The notes: a model not told the origin generated them from the sequence alone. Counted from the stretch's first letter, positions 1-9,564 are shown. The stretch: 64,000 nucleotides of DNA from Halothiobacillus sp. (GCA_016278265.1 JADQCE010000001.1:682001-746000); one strand, 5' to 3'. Numbers and translations: made by a program.

Positions 1-967
1 CGTTTTCGGTGACGCTGCGCGCCAGTTGGCGCACGCTGCGGCGGATCAGCGGGCGGATGCCGCGACGTTCGGAGCTCGCCTCGACCAGTTCGGTGAACAG
101 GGCGGTCGCTCGGTCGTTGCACTGCTCGCATGCCTTGGGATCGAGGATGTCGAGCAGTCGTTCGATTCGGGTGATGGTCTGGCCGAGTCGTTCCAGTAGA
201 TGGGTCAACGAGATGCTGGTGCCTCGCGTGACCGCTCGCCGGTGCAGGCGCTCGACCTCCTCGCTGCATTGTTCGAGCAACACGCGGATGTGGGCGTCGT
301 CGTGGAAGTCCTCGAGCTTGCCGTCCATCCAGCCGACATAGTCACGCACGTACGCGCCCACCTCTCGCTGCAGCCCGATGAAACTCGAATCGCGGGTGGC
401 CATGCTCGGGTCGAGGCGCAGGATATCGGGCTCGAATTCCTCGGCCGCGATCCAGATGGCCAGCATCTCGACGGCGTAGAGGGTCTCGCGGGTCAGCCGG
501 TCCCTGCCTCTCTGGCCCGCCTCGTCAGGTGACCACGGCCAGAGTGTCCGCATCAGCCGCTGCCAGCAGGCGGGCGGCACCTGCGCCACCCACTCGGGGT
601 CATCCGCCTCGTGGAACGCGAGGTAGAACACGTCACGCACGCTCATCGGGTCGGCAGGCGCGGGATTCAGCCGCTCGTAGACCCGCTGACCCAGCTCGCG
701 CAGGAAGCCGCGTCGCGAGAACAGGCCCAGTCCGGCCAGGATCTGAAAAAAGCGCGCCTCGTCGAGCCAATCTCCGAGGCGCTCATGGAGGGTCGCCTGC
801 ACGTTGGGATCTGCCTCGAGCGCCGCCTGCAGTTGCTCGATGCGCTCGATGGCCGCCGAGGCATCCTCGTCCGAGTCGGGGCGCAGCCAGTCGATGATGG
901 CGACCAGCGTGCCGACCGGATCGTCCGCATGGCGTTCGGTGAGCGTCCGGAGCAGCGGCTGGGGCAT
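1..967 (-). CDS. Gcr-type 'site-specific recombinase' family protein, C-terminus beyond window
   Basis: An open frame starts at the ATG at 967 and runs leftwards off the window without a stop, so only the N-terminal 322 residues are visible. It begins MPQPLLRTLTERHADDP. It contains the helical stretches LVAIIDWLRPD, RFFQILAGLGLFSRRGFLREL and SFIGLQREVGAYVRDYVGWMDG. These match my memory of the N-terminal part of the SpecificRecomb family (Gcr of Neisseria gonorrhoeae). Despite the name, members are large membrane-associated proteins with no demonstrated recombinase chemistry. A cluster of cysteines (PKACEQCNDR) lies near residue 280. It lies 36 bases downstream of hflD on the same strand. The family call rests on recalled resemblance and would need the missing C-terminus to confirm. 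Confidence 0.6.
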   Translation of the reverse strand, partial: MPQPLLRTLTERHADDPVGTLVAIIDWLRPDSDEDASAAIERIEQLQAALEADPNVQATLHERLGDWLDEARFFQILAGLGLFSRRGFLRELGQRVYERLNPAPADPMSVRDVFYLAFHEADDPEWVAQVPPACWQRLMRTLWPWSPDEAGQRGRDRLTRETLYAVEMLAIWIAAEEFEPDILRLDPSMATRDSSFIGLQREVGAYVRDYVGWMDGKLEDFHDDAHIRVLLEQCSEEVERLHRRAVTRGTSISLTHLLERLGQTITRIERLLDILDPKACEQCNDRATALFTELVEASSERRGIRPLIRRSVRQLARSVTEN

Positions 968-1003
968 GGGTTGATCCTGTTAAGAAGGGCGGGGCGGTGG
1001 GAT

Positions 1004-1630
1004 TCAGAGGCGCCTAACCATCTCCTCGGCACGAGCCAGGTACTTGCCCCGCTGGAACAGCAGGCGCCAGCGCCGGCCACCCACCTGGTCGAACAGAATG
1101 GTCGCACGCACCCCGGCGAGCAGTAGACCGCGGACAGACGAGGAGATCGCCATGTCCTCGAGGTGATGCTTTTCGCCGTTGATGACGAATTTCTGTGGCA
1201 GGTTGCTCAGGGTGCCGCGGTAGAGGTTGTTCAGATCGGCCATCAGGCCACTGTCGGCACCGTGCTGGTCGAAGGCCGGCTTGAGTTCTTCAAGCCGGCT
1301 GAACACCTTGCCGGCCATTTCGTCATCGCGACGGAAGGCCTTGGTCATGGCGAACAGGGTGACCAGGTAGCGGGTCAACTCGAGATCACGCGGCGCGCGC
1401 GAGTTGCCGGCTAGCATCTCGGTCAGGCGCCTCATGCCAAAGCGTACGCCGGACACGGCGCCGTAGATGCTGGCCGTGTCGGGTGCATCGAAGGCGAACA
1501 GCGAGCCGATGCAGGCGTCGAATGCTTGCTGATCGGCGACGCGGCCCTCGTAGGCGAGCGTCTGGATCAACTGGACGGCCTGGGTCATGCCGGCCATGGC
1601 GATCAATTGGTCGTCGGTGTCTTGTGGCAT
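1004..1630 (-). CDS. hflD: HflD, high frequency lysogenization protein homologue
   Basis: The product has 208 residues, the normal length for the HflD (DUF489) family. It is all-helical, with family features such as the N-terminal MAGMTQAVQLIQTLAYEG stretch, the YGAVSGVRFGMRRL region near residue 60 and the C-terminal VRATILFDQVGG segment. In Escherichia coli HflD is a peripheral inner-membrane protein that sequesters lambda CII; in hosts without lambda its role is unclear. The gene follows mnmA by 26 bases on the same strand, as in enterics (mnmA-hflD), so the two are probably co-transcribed. No purB follows; the next gene is the Gcr-type protein. Confidence 0.93.
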   Translation of the reverse strand: MPQDTDDQLIAMAGMTQAVQLIQTLAYEGRVADQQAFDACIGSLFAFDAPDTASIYGAVSGVRFGMRRLTEMLAGNSRAPRDLELTRYLVTLFAMTKAFRRDDEMAGKVFSRLEELKPAFDQHGADSGLMADLNNLYRGTLSNLPQKFVINGEKHHLEDMAISSSVRGLLLAGVRATILFDQVGGRRWRLLFQRGKYLARAEEMVRRL

Positions 1631-1656
1631 GCGTCCCGCATCGGTTGGGTTGTTGA

Positions 1657-2784
1657 TCAGTCCCGGGGCAGGGCGCGGGTAATCACCGCACCGCCCAGGC
1701 AGATGGAACCATCATAGAACACCACCGATTGGCCGGGGGTGATGGCGCGTTGCGGCTCGGCGAACGTGGCGATCAGGCGATCGCCCGTCTGTTCGATGCT
1801 GACCGCCTGGTCGGGTTGCCGATAGCGGATCTTGGCGGTCAGTGGCCGGTCGGTCGGCGGCGGCTCGATCCAGTGGACCTGCTCGGCCTCCAGGCGGTCG
1901 GCGAACAGGGCCGGGTGGTTCCTCCCCTGGGCGACCAGCAGCGTGTTGGTCTCGAGATCCTTGCCCACCACGTACCACGGCGCATCGCCATGGGTCTTCG
2001 TGCCGCCGATACCCAACCCCTGGCGCTGGCCGATGGTGTGGTACATCAGACCCTGGTGGGTGCCTAGCCGTTCGCCCTCGAGGGTCTCGATCGGGCCCGG
2101 CTGGGCGGGCAGATAGGTCTTGAGGAAATCGGCAAACCGGCGCTCGCCGATGAAACAGATGCCGGTCGAATCCTTCTTGTCGGCCGTGATCAGATCGTGG
2201 GCAGCGGCGATCTCACGCACCCGCGGCTTTTCCAGCTCACCGACCGGGAAATAGGCCGCGCCCACCTGATCGCGCGTCAATGCGTGCAGGAAATAGCTCT
2301 GGTCCTTGTTGGCATCCACGCCCCGGGCCAGGTGCACGCCGGTCTCGCCATCGAGCCGCCGCACATAATGACCCGTGGCGATCGCATCCGCCCCCAGCGC
2401 CCGGGCATGGTCGAGAAAGGCGCGGAACTTGATCTCGCGGTTGCAGAGGATGTCCGGGTTGGGCGTGCGCCCGGCCTGGTATTCGGCCAGGAAGTGTTCG
2501 AAGACGCGGTCCCAGTACTCGCCGGCGAAATTGACGAAATGGAACTCGATGCCGAGCTTGTCGGCCACGGCCATGGCATCGAGCATGTCGTCCTTGGCGG
2601 CGCAGAAATCCTCGTCGTCGTCACCCTCCCAGTTCTTCATGAACAGGCCCTCGACGCGATAGCCGGCCTGTTTGAGGAGCAGGGCGGCCACCGAGGAGTC
2701 CACGCCGCCGGACATGCCCACCATGATGCGCGGGGCATCGGCCGGGGCCGGGGGGATCAGGTTGTCGAAGCGGGTATCGGTCAT
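1657..2784 (-). CDS. mnmA: tRNA-specific 2-thiouridylase MnmA
   Basis: MnmA activates U34 of tRNA-Lys, tRNA-Glu and tRNA-Gln with ATP and inserts sulfur delivered by the IscS/Tus relay. The 375-residue protein has the PP-loop SGGVDSS at residues 25-31. The first catalytic Cys is at about 114 in DILCNRE and the second at about 210 in STGICFIGE, with the usual spacing. The C-terminal beta-barrel ends in the conserved [10 protein letters not shown] stretch. The ATG at 2784 overlaps the stop of nudJ by one base, indicating translational coupling. The nudJ-mnmA-hflD order is common in gammaproteobacteria. Confidence 0.97.
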   Translation of the reverse strand: MTDTRFDNLIPPAPADAPRIMVGMSGGVDSSVAALLLKQAGYRVEGLFMKNWEGDDDEDFCAAKDDMLDAMAVADKLGIEFHFVNFAGEYWDRVFEHFLAEYQAGRTPNPDILCNREIKFRAFLDHARALGADAIATGHYVRRLDGETGVHLARGVDANKDQSYFLHALTRDQVGAAYFPVGELEKPRVREIAAAHDLITADKKDSTGICFIGERRFADFLKTYLPAQPGPIETLEGERLGTHQGLMYHTIGQRQGLGIGGTKTHGDAPWYVVGKDLETNTLLVAQGRNHPALFADRLEAEQVHWIEPPPTDRPLTAKIRYRQPDQAVSIEQTGDRLIATFAEPQRAITPGQSVVFYDGSICLGGAVITRALPRD

Positions 2785-3509
2785 CAGAGCGAGTTCAGCA
2801 GGTCGAGGGGATAGCGGCGCCCCTGTTCGAAGTCGCGGATGGCGGCGGTGACGAACGGCGAGCGATGCGGAATGGTGGTGCGTTCGAGCGCCGCGCGGCC
2901 CATGAAATGCGCGGCGAGGATGCCATCGTCCAGCGGCTCGTCGTCCGGGGCCTCATTGATCTCGCCGATGATCGCCACCCGCAGCACGCGCCGCCCCTGG
3001 TGCGGGTTGTCATGGTACAGCCCCAGCAGTTCAGTCGGCTCGAAGGCAAAGCGGCTCTCCTCGCGCACCTCGCGGATCACCGCCTCGAGCAGGGTTTCGC
3101 CCGGCTCGACGTGCCCGGCTGGCTGGCAAAGGAAGGTCTGCACGAATGCCATGCCACTCTGGCCTGGCGAGCCGTTCGTGATCAAGGCGCGATGTCGCCG
3201 ACGTGCCGGCGGCCACGTCAAGACATCGCAACGCTGAGCACGGGCGGCCCGCCAGGCCCCTCTGGGCACGCGCTGAGCCGGACACCTGCTGCGTTGCTGT
3301 CCTTGGAAAGGGAATTGCCCTTCCGCGGCGGACAGTCGCCTTGCATCTGCCCGGCTCATCGCGCGCAGAGCGGTATGGCATTCGTGCAGACCTTCCTTCG
3401 GGTAGCGCTGGCCGTGGATCTGTTCCTCGACGATCAAGTACTCGTCGTCTCGATGGGCGATGCCCGCCACGGTAAGCGAGACAAGGGGGCGTTCGGTGGA
3501 ATGTTCCAT
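2784..3509 (-). CDS. nudJ: NudJ-like Nudix hydrolase carrying a 90-codon palindromic insertion
   Basis: The flanking parts match NudJ, a phosphatase acting on nucleotide and thiamine pyrophosphates that is typically encoded next to mnmA. The N-terminal strand reads [23 protein letters not shown]. The Nudix box begins [23 protein letters not shown], and the C-terminus GRRYPLDLL resembles that of E. coli NudJ. Between HGQRYP and CQPAGHVE, where E. coli NudJ continues directly (NGKALWNQPAGH), lie 90 extra residues. They are rich in Arg, Cys and Pro and have no relation to Nudix proteins. They correspond exactly to a 270-bp repeat at 3129-3398 that keeps the frame. Removing them gives about 151 residues from this start (E. 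coli NudJ has 153). The ATG at 3509 is chosen because it starts just before the first Nudix strand; an in-frame ATG at 3557 would add 16 residues. A TATAAT lies at 3516-3521. Whether the enlarged protein is active is unknown. Confidence 0.85.
   Translation of the reverse strand: MEHSTERPLVSLTVAGIAHRDDEYLIVEEQIHGQRYPKEGLHECHTALRAMSRADARRLSAAEGQFPFQGQQRSRCPAQRVPRGAWRAARAQRCDVLTWPPARRRHRALITNGSPGQSGMAFVQTFLCQPAGHVEPGETLLEAVIREVREESRFAFEPTELLGLYHDNPHQGRRVLRVAIIGEINEAPDDEPLDDGILAAHFMGRAALERTTIPHRSPFVTAAIRDFEQGRRYPLDLLNSL
3129..3398 (-). repeat. Palindromic mobile-like element, family A copy 1 (270 bp, inside nudJ)
   Basis: The two ends are inverted repeats of 33 bases (3129-3161 and 3366-3398), matching at 31 positions and beginning AAGGAAGGTCTGCACGAATG. 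The reverse complement of this copy aligns along its whole length, apart from small differences, with 60811-61082; I estimate roughly 80% identity by eye. Inside are further inverted arms, including a GAGCCGG pair and a GGCCTGGCG/CGCCAGGCC pair. The predicted fold is therefore a long terminal stem with two inner arms. The length is an exact multiple of three, so the nudJ frame continues through it. No transposase or target-site duplication is evident. I do not recognise the family. Confidence 0.9.
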
Positions 3510-3650
3510 GGGCTGATTATACCGGGGAAGGCAAGGGGTGCCGGTCGTGGGAGTCAATCGAGATAAATCGAATGCAAGCGTCGTAACGTCAAGACGTCAG
3601 GACGCTGCTACACTGTTGATCTGCTCGACATAGCCACCGGGAGCCCGAAC

Positions 3651-3884
3651 ATGACCACCGAGACGAAACGCTCCACCATTTACTTCGATGCGCAATTGCA
3701 TCAGGCCCTGCGGATGAAGGCCGCGCAGTCCCACCGCTCGATTTCCGAGATCGTCAACGACGCGGTCAAGGCGGCCCTGGCGGAGGATCAGGAGGATCTC
3801 GTCTCGTTCGATGAGCGAGTTGCCGAACCCACGATCAGCTATGAAGCCCTGCTCAAGGACTTGAAGGCGCATGGCAAGCTATAG
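3651..3884 (+). CDS. Ribbon-helix-helix antitoxin of a type II TA pair
   Basis: The 77-residue protein begins with an amphipathic strand (RSTIYFDAQLHQALRMKAA) followed by SISEIVNDAVKAAL, the strand-helix-helix layout of RHH/CopG DNA-binding antitoxins. The acidic, less ordered C-terminus (from about residue 45) would be the toxin-neutralising part. The stop codon lies inside the following toxin gene (14-base overlap), the usual TA arrangement. Such antitoxins normally bind their own promoter and repress it together with the toxin. The pair sits alone between nudJ and mutS, a typical accessory insertion. Confidence 0.85.
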   Translation: MTTETKRSTIYFDAQLHQALRMKAAQSHRSISEIVNDAVKAALAEDQEDLVSFDERVAEPTISYEALLKDLKAHGKL

Positions 3885-4131
3885 GCTGTGTTTCCGCCAA
3901 TCGGTCACTCGTGATCTTCGCCCCATACCTCGCCCCGACGTCGAGCGGATTCTCCGTCGGGTGGAAGCGCTTGCAGACGATCCGCGGCCACCAGGGAGCG
4001 AGAAGTTATCTGGCCAGGAGCGATACCGCGTTCGCCAGGGCAATTATCGAATTCTGTACGAGATCGTCGATGACGAACTGGTCGTCACGGTCGTCAAGAT
4101 CGGCCATCGTCGGCACGTCTACCGGCGTTGA
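3871..4131 (+). CDS. RelE/ParE-superfamily toxin
   Basis: The 86-residue basic protein has the RelE/ParE fold signature: an early strand (YRLCFRQSVTRDL), two helices (RPDVERILRRVEALADDP), then GSEKLSGQERYRVRQGNYRILYEI and the terminal VVTVVKIGHRRHVYRR. The last section matches the RelE-type C-terminal strand with basic residues and a Tyr near the end that act in ribosome-dependent mRNA cleavage in RelE homologues. It overlaps the antitoxin gene and ends nine bases before the convergent mutS stop. RelE (mRNA interferase) is favoured over ParE (gyrase inhibitor) by the GNYRILYE and IGHRRHVY motifs, but this is not decisive. Confidence 0.88.
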   Translation: MASYRLCFRQSVTRDLRPIPRPDVERILRRVEALADDPRPPGSEKLSGQERYRVRQGNYRILYEIVDDELVVTVVKIGHRRHVYRR

Positions 4132-4140
4132 TCGCCGGCG

Positions 4141-6804
4141 TCATTCCTGACGGTTAGCCTTCCATTCGTAAAGTAGATCCAGTGCGGCACGTGGGGAGAG
4201 CTCGTCCGGATCGAGGGCATCGATCGCCTCGAGCAACGGGTCGGGCTCGGGTTCGGCAGCACCGGTCGGGGCTTCGGCCGTGAACAGGTCCATTTGCGGC
4301 ACCTCGCCCCCGGCGTGCGATTGCCACTCGAGTTTTTCCAGCAGGCCGCGGGCGCGACGGATGGTGGGGCGGGGCAGGCCGGCCAGCCGCGCCACGTCGA
4401 TGCCGTAGCTCTGGTTGGCCGGGCCGTCCTTCACGCCATGCAGGAACACCAGCTCGCCGTTGTGCGTGATCGCCTCGAGGTGCACGTTGATCAGCGTCTC
4501 GAACTGATCGGAAAGCGTGGTCAGCTCGAAGTAGTGGGTGGCGAACAGCGTCATCGCGCGGTTTTTCTGCAACAGGTGCTCGGCGACCGCCCAGGCAAGC
4601 GCCAGGCCGTCGAAGGTCGAGGTGCCGCGGCCGATCTCATCGATCAGCACCAATGAGCGCTCGGTGGCGTGATGCAGGATCTCGGCGGTTTCGGTCATCT
4701 CCACCATGAAGGTCGAGCGACCGGAGGCCAGATCGTCGGAGGCGCCGATGCGGGTGAAGATGCGATCGATCGGGCCGATCTCGGCCCCCTCGGCCGGCAC
4801 GTGCGCCCCGGCGTGGGCCAGCAGCACGATCAACGCGGTCTGGCGCATATAGGTCGACTTGCCGCCCATGTTCGGGCCGGTGATGAGCAGCATGCGCCGG
4901 TCCGGTGCCAGTTCGGCATCGTTGGGCACGAAGACCGCCTGGCTGTTGGCCTCGACCACCGGGTGGCGGCCCTGGCGGATGTCCACGCCCAGTGCCTGGC
5001 GAAAGCTCGGTGCGTTCCAGCCGTGGCGTTCGGCGACGTCGGCCAGCGCGGCCAGCGTATCCAGGTCCGCCAGGGCATTGGCACGCCGGCGCAGCTCGCC
5101 CTGGTGGCCGGCCAAGGTGGCCAGTACTGCTTCGAAGCATTCACGCTCGCGTGCCAGCGAGCGGTCGCGTGCCGTGAGCACTTCCTGCTCGAAGGTCTTG
5201 AGGGTGTCGTTGGTGTAGCGCTCGACGGACTTGAGCGTCTGGCGCCGGGTGAAGGTCTCGGGCATGCGTGCCGACTGGCTGCGCGGTACCTCGAAGTAGT
5301 AGCCGTGCACGCGGTTGTAGGCGAGCTTGAGATTGTCGATACCCGACTGGCGCCGCGCGTCCTCCTCCATGGCGGTGAGCGTGGTATCTGCCCGCTCGGA
5401 CAAGCCGCGCAGGCGGTCGAGCTCCTCATCGAAGCCGCTGGTGATCACCCCGCCGTCGCGCAGCCAGACCGAGGGCTTTTCGGCAATCGCGGCATCCAGC
5501 AATTCGCGCACTTCGGGCAGATCGGCGAGCTCGTCGATCAGCGTGGTGAGCAGCGGCTGGTCACAGGCGGCCAGCGTGGCGGTCAGCGACGGCAGTTGGT
5601 GCAGGGAGTCGCGCAGGGCGGCCAGATCCCGCGGCCGGGCCGTGCCCAGCACGATGCGCGTGGTGATCCGTTCGATGTCGTTGACCTGTCGCAGGGCATC
5701 GAACAGGGCGGTCGGCAGGTCGCGTTCGCGTAGCTCGCCGATTGCCTGGTGTCGGGCGGCCAGCTGATCGTGGTCGCGCAGCGGGCGGGCCAGCCATTCG
5801 CGCAGGCGGCGCGCGCCCATGCCGGTGGCCGTGCGATCAAGCAGCCCGATCAATGCCCCGTCCGGGCGCCCCTGGCTGTCCTCGAACAGCTCGAGGTGGC
5901 GGCGGGTATGCACGTCGAGCAACAGGGCGTCACTGGTCTGCTCGACGGCCAGCCCATCGATATGGCCCAGATGCGTCTTCTGCGTGTCGCTGACGTACTG
6001 CCACAGCGCGCCGGCCGCACCCAGGGCCGCATCCAGTGCCTGGCGGTTGTCGGCATGGATGCCGAAGCCGGCGAGATCCCGGGTACCGAACTGGGCGCAC
6101 AGTCGTTCGGTGGCCGTCTCGCTCGAGAAGTGCCAGACCGGGCGTTCGCGGCTGAACCCGTCGGCGCGGAACAGGCCATCGGTCAACGCCTCGATGCGCA
6201 GCCCTTCGGGCAGCAGCAGTTCGCGCGGGTCGACGCGGGCCAGCTCGGTGGCCAGTTCGTCCGGCCCGGTCGGCGCCATGATGGCAAAGTGGCCGCTGGA
6301 AAGATCCAGGTGCGCCAGACCGAGCCGTTCACGGCCACGGTAACGGCTGCGCGCCACCGCCACCAGTCGATGCGCCTGACGCTGTTCGAGCAGCGCCTCG
6401 TCGGTGACCGTGCCCGGGGTGACCACCTTGACCACCTCGCGCTTCATCGGCCCCTTGGCCTGCACGTCGCCGACCTGCTCGCAGATGGCGACCGACTCGC
6501 CGGCCTTCAGCAGGCGCGCCAGGTACGACTCGTAGGCATGCACCGGCACGCCGGCCATCGGGATGGGCTCGCCGGCCGAGGTGCCGCGCTGGGTCAGGTT
6601 GAGATCGAGCAGCCTCGCTGCGTGGCGAGCGTCCTCGAAAAACAGCTCGTAGAAATCGCCCATGCGATAGAACAGCAGCACGTCCGGGTAATCTTGTTTG
6701 ATCCCGAGAAACTGCTGCATCATGGGCGTATGCGCGCTGAGAGGGTCGATCTCTCCGGTCGTCTCCGAGGACGGGGTGGGGCGGGGCGATGTCGGTTTCG
6801 TCAT
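4141..6804 (-). CDS. mutS: DNA mismatch repair protein MutS
   Basis: MutS recognises base mismatches and small loops and recruits MutL. The N-terminal mismatch-binding domain carries the Phe-x-Glu wedge (GDFYELF) about 50 residues in. The ATPase has Walker [10 protein letters not shown] near residue 643 and Walker [13 protein letters not shown] near 716, followed by the helix-turn-helix and a C-terminal tail ending [12 protein letters not shown]. The start at 6804 (MTKPTSP) gives 887 residues; the family is usually 850-880. An ATG at 6813 is also possible. A longer in-frame extension to 7113 runs antisense through pncC and is not credible. It is convergent with the TA pair and divergent from pncC. 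Confidence 0.97.
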   Translation of the reverse strand: MTKPTSPRPTPSSETTGEIDPLSAHTPMMQQFLGIKQDYPDVLLFYRMGDFYELFFEDARHAARLLDLNLTQRGTSAGEPIPMAGVPVHAYESYLARLLKAGESVAICEQVGDVQAKGPMKREVVKVVTPGTVTDEALLEQRQAHRLVAVARSRYRGRERLGLAHLDLSSGHFAIMAPTGPDELATELARVDPRELLLPEGLRIEALTDGLFRADGFSRERPVWHFSSETATERLCAQFGTRDLAGFGIHADNRQALDAALGAAGALWQYVSDTQKTHLGHIDGLAVEQTSDALLLDVHTRRHLELFEDSQGRPDGALIGLLDRTATGMGARRLREWLARPLRDHDQLAARHQAIGELRERDLPTALFDALRQVNDIERITTRIVLGTARPRDLAALRDSLHQLPSLTATLAACDQPLLTTLIDELADLPEVRELLDAAIAEKPSVWLRDGGVITSGFDEELDRLRGLSERADTTLTAMEEDARRQSGIDNLKLAYNRVHGYYFEVPRSQSARMPETFTRRQTLKSVERYTNDTLKTFEQEVLTARDRSLARERECFEAVLATLAGHQGELRRRANALADLDTLAALADVAERHGWNAPSFRQALGVDIRQGRHPVVEANSQAVFVPNDAELAPDRRMLLITGPNMGGKSTYMRQTALIVLLAHAGAHVPAEGAEIGPIDRIFTRIGASDDLASGRSTFMVEMTETAEILHHATERSLVLIDEIGRGTSTFDGLALAWAVAEHLLQKNRAMTLFATHYFELTTLSDQFETLINVHLEAITHNGELVFLHGVKDGPANQSYGIDVARLAGLPRPTIRRARGLLEKLEWQSHAGGEVPQMDLFTAEAPTGAAEPEPDPLLEAIDALDPDELSPRAALDLLYEWKANRQE

Positions 6805-6880
6805 GCGCGGCATTGTAACCAAAACCCCGTCCCCGGATTGATTCGGGGTTGATCGGCGGCACCAGGGACGAGCAAGCAGG

Positions 6881-7549
6881 ATGACCGAGCAAGAAGACAA
6901 CGAAACGCCCCAGCGACCGCCTAACTGGACGGGCTTTGACGCGATGAATGCGGACAGCCTCGATCGCCGTGCCCGTATCCAGTGTGTGGGTGAGGCCCTC
7001 CAGGCGCGTGGCCTGCATCTGGCCGTGGCCGAGTCCTGCACGGGCGGACTGTTGGCGGCGAATCTCACCGAGCAGTCCGGCAGTTCGACCTGGTTCGAGG
7101 GTGGCTGGGTCACCTACAGCAACCGAGCCAAACAGCGCGATCTGGCGGTGCCGTCGTCCCTGTTCGCCGAGGTGGGCGCAGTATCCGGCGAGGTGGTCAC
7201 GGCGATGGCGCGCGGGGCAATCCAGCGGGCGGATGTCGACTACGCGGTGGCCATCAGCGGCGTGGCCGGTCCGGGCGGTGGCAGCGAGGCCAAGCCGGTC
7301 GGCACCGTCTGGGTTGGCTGGGGGTATCGCCCATCTGTTGGGGGCGACGTGACCCACCCCCATGTCACCACCTTCGCCACCCGATTTCGTTTCCCCGGCG
7401 ATCGGCAGGCAGTGCGCGAGGCGTCGGTGGACGTGGCGTTGCGTGGCCTCTGCGCGCACCTCGGGGGCAAGGGCTGGAGCGAGCAGGTCGCCAGCGAGTG
7501 GTCATCGGCCCACTGGCCCGCCGCCGTTCTCAAGTGGTCGGAGGACTGA
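6881..7549 (+). CDS. pncC: CinA-like nicotinamide-nucleotide amidase PncC
   Basis: This is a stand-alone CinA C-terminal domain. PncC deamidates nicotinamide mononucleotide to nicotinate mononucleotide in pyridine nucleotide recycling. Conserved blocks are [17 protein letters not shown] near residue 50, [23 protein letters not shown] and [10 protein letters not shown]. The 222 residues are longer than the E. coli protein (165) because of an N-terminal extension of about 35 residues and an extended C-terminus. An alternative ATG at 6944 would shorten the first. The gene starts 76 bases from the divergent mutS start and is six bases upstream of ampD. Confidence 0.93.
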   Translation: MTEQEDNETPQRPPNWTGFDAMNADSLDRRARIQCVGEALQARGLHLAVAESCTGGLLAANLTEQSGSSTWFEGGWVTYSNRAKQRDLAVPSSLFAEVGAVSGEVVTAMARGAIQRADVDYAVAISGVAGPGGGSEAKPVGTVWVGWGYRPSVGGDVTHPHVTTFATRFRFPGDRQAVREASVDVALRGLCAHLGGKGWSEQVASEWSSAHWPAAVLKWSED

Positions 7550-7555
7550 CCTGCC

Positions 7556-8116
7556 ATGAACATCGACCCCGCCACCCATCGACTGGATAGCGTGCGCTAT
7601 GTCTCGTCGCCCAATCACGATCTGCGCCCCCGCGACGAGCGCATTGAACTGGTGGTAATCCACGGCATGTCGCTGCCACCGGGCGAGTTCGGCGGTACGG
7701 CCATCGAGCGGTTCTTCACCAATTGCCTTGATCCGGCCGAACACCCGTACTTCGAAGAGATCCGTGATCTGCGTGTGTCCGCCCACGTCGTGATCTATCG
7801 TGACGGTTCGGTCACGCAGTTCGTGCCCTTCGACCGACGCGCCTGGCATGCGGGCCAGTCTCGATTCGGTGAGCGCATGCGTTGCAACGACTTCTCCATC
7901 GGCATCGAGCTCGAGGGTGTCGACACCGAACCCTACGCGGCGGTGCAGTACGAGGTGCTCGGCCAGGTGCTCGCCGCGATCAAGCGCGCCTATCCGAGCG
8001 TGCATGCAGTGCGTGGTCACAGTGACATCGCTCCGGGGCGCAAGACCGACCCCGGTCCGGTTTTCGATTGGGGGGATCTGGCCTCCCGATTGCCCGAGGG
8101 GCTCGCCACCGCATGA
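7556..8116 (+). CDS. ampD: 1,6-anhydro-N-acetylmuramyl-L-alanine amidase AmpD
   Basis: AmpD is the cytosolic zinc amidase that strips the peptide from anhydro-muropeptides during cell-wall recycling. In many bacteria its loss raises AmpC beta-lactamase expression. The 186-residue protein has the zinc ligands at His36 (VIHGMSL), His155 (RGHSDIAP) and Asp165 (GRKTDPGP), plus the substrate-contact block AWHAGQSRF. There is no signal peptide, as expected for the cytosolic enzyme. It is followed after 40 bases by ampE, the classical ampDE pair. Confidence 0.97.
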   Translation: MNIDPATHRLDSVRYVSSPNHDLRPRDERIELVVIHGMSLPPGEFGGTAIERFFTNCLDPAEHPYFEEIRDLRVSAHVVIYRDGSVTQFVPFDRRAWHAGQSRFGERMRCNDFSIGIELEGVDTEPYAAVQYEVLGQVLAAIKRAYPSVHAVRGHSDIAPGRKTDPGPVFDWGDLASRLPEGLATA

Positions 8117-8156
8117 CGTTGTCTTCATTCCTGTCAAACGTTGGGACATCCACGCG

Positions 8157-9068
8157 ATGAAACTCCTGATCCTGCTACTCGTTGTCGCCTTCGATCGGTT
8201 CTTGGAATTCTTCCAGCGATGGCGTGCCGATCGTTGGCCGCATCGCGCCACCATCGAGATATTCGACACGCTGGCCGGCATGATCGGCTCGACGGCCTCG
8301 CGCCTGATCGTCTGGCTGCTGCTGCCGGTGGTTCTGCTGGTGTGGCTGGGCCCGGGCGGTGACGGCTGGATCGGTTGGATCGTGTCGCTGGTCGTGCTGT
8401 TGCTGGTGATCACGCCGCGCAACACCTCGGAGATCAATCGCCAGTTGCTGGATGCGGCCGGTCGCGATGATCAGGAGACCGTCGAATCGGCACGCAAGGT
8501 GCTGTTCGACGGCACGCCGGTCGATCCGGCCGCGGCGACCACCCGCCAGACCGGCGAGCGCATCATCGTGCTGGCGTTCAGCGAATGGTTTCTGGTGCTG
8601 TTTTGGTTCGTGTTGCTCGGCCCGGCCGGCGCGCTGTTCTTTCGGCTGACCGAGTGGCTGGCGCGCGAGAGCGACCCGGGGGAGACAGACGAGGCCAAGC
8701 CAGGCTGGTTGCATCGCTGGCAGAAAAAGGCGCATGCGCTGCTCGTTCTGCCGGCGGCCCCGGTGTTCACCGTGCTGATGCTGCTGGCGGGTTCGTTCCA
8801 GCGGGGGGTGAATGCCTGGCGTGGCGATCCGGCTTTGGGCCGCGAACACGGCGCCATGGATGGCTGGGAGGCCGGGTCGATCGGCCTGATCGCGCGGGTG
8901 GGTCACGCTGTGATCGATGTCGAGCGGGCCGACGAATGCCTCGACGAGGATGCCTGTCTCGCCGACCAGCGCGCCTGGTATCGAGCCGCCCACGCCATCG
9001 TGTGGCGTGCCTTGTTGTTCGGATTGGCCCTGGTGGCCGTGCTCACCATGATTGGCTGGGTGCCGTGA
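8157..9068 (+). CDS. ampE: AmpE-like inner membrane protein
   Basis: The 303-residue polytopic protein begins MKLLILLLVVAFDRFLEFFQRWR. It has hydrophobic spans near residues 1-12, 42-80, 140-165, 195-215 and 280-300. It keeps the AmpE/CobD-like blocks ITPRNTSEINRQLLDAA, FSEWFLVLFWFVLLGPAGALFFR and FTVLMLLAGSF. AmpE accompanies ampD in many gammaproteobacteria and has been proposed to sense or transport in the muropeptide recycling pathway, but its molecular function is not settled. The start at 8157 is chosen as the first ATG before the hydrophobic N-terminus; the frame continues upstream only as an antisense-like overlap with ampD. Confidence 0.9.
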   Translation: MKLLILLLVVAFDRFLEFFQRWRADRWPHRATIEIFDTLAGMIGSTASRLIVWLLLPVVLLVWLGPGGDGWIGWIVSLVVLLLVITPRNTSEINRQLLDAAGRDDQETVESARKVLFDGTPVDPAAATTRQTGERIIVLAFSEWFLVLFWFVLLGPAGALFFRLTEWLARESDPGETDEAKPGWLHRWQKKAHALLVLPAAPVFTVLMLLAGSFQRGVNAWRGDPALGREHGAMDGWEAGSIGLIARVGHAVIDVERADECLDEDACLADQRAWYRAAHAIVWRALLFGLALVAVLTMIGWVP

Positions 9069-9199
9069 CCGAACGCCGGACTTGGTCGCTTGCCGCTCTC
9101 TTTCGGCACGCGACCAATCCGGCAGGTTTCAGACGCCCAAGCAGTGGTTGGGACGACCGCCTACACTTGAACCGGTTTCCCGCTCCAGGAGCAATCGTC

Positions 9200-9406
9200 A
9201 TGAAAACGCAGCAAATTATCGGCATCGCCCTGCTTGTGCTGGGTCTCATCCTCCTCTTTTTCGGCTACCAGGCATCGCAAGGTTTGGAAGACCAGCTCTC
9301 CGAGGCATTCACCGGCGAGTACACCGACAACACCATGATCTACTGGATTGCCGGTGGCGTGAGCGTCGTTGTCGGGCTGGTCATGCTGGTTGCCGGCAAG
9401 AAGTGA
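9200..9406 (+). CDS. DUF3185 small membrane protein
   Basis: This 68-residue protein has two membrane spans (IIGIALLVLGLILLFFGY and IYWIAGGVSVVVGLVMLVAG) separated by a hydrophilic loop with the conserved DQLSEAFTGEYTD stretch. The layout and the GYQAS...DQLSE..TG..TD..M pattern match the DUF3185 family, known across proteobacteria without a defined function. CAGGAG precedes the ATG. It stands alone between ampE and the histidine phosphatase. Confidence 0.85.
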   Translation: MKTQQIIGIALLVLGLILLFFGYQASQGLEDQLSEAFTGEYTDNTMIYWIAGGVSVVVGLVMLVAGKK

Positions 9407-9564
9407 CACTGGTCGGATAACCTCCTTTCCGATGCGACGGCGCCCGCCGTCGCTCGTCGTTTGCCGCAAGCCGCTCTCACCGGATTGCGGCGAACCGAGC
9501 TTCCCGCTCGGTGACCCTCGCGCGACTGTTAGACTCTCGCCTCGAATTCGAATCGCGAGCGTCC

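Noticed and set aside
3129-3398. The nudJ insert as a genuine new protein domain
   Set aside because: The second copy at 60811 has a two-base length difference that shifts the frame midway, so the peptide sequence is not conserved; the conserved property is the palindromic DNA structure.
6805-7113. In-frame 5' extension of mutS by 103 codons
   Set aside because: It overlaps pncC antisense, is not MutS-like and would make the protein far longer than the family; the ATG at 6804 gives a normal length.
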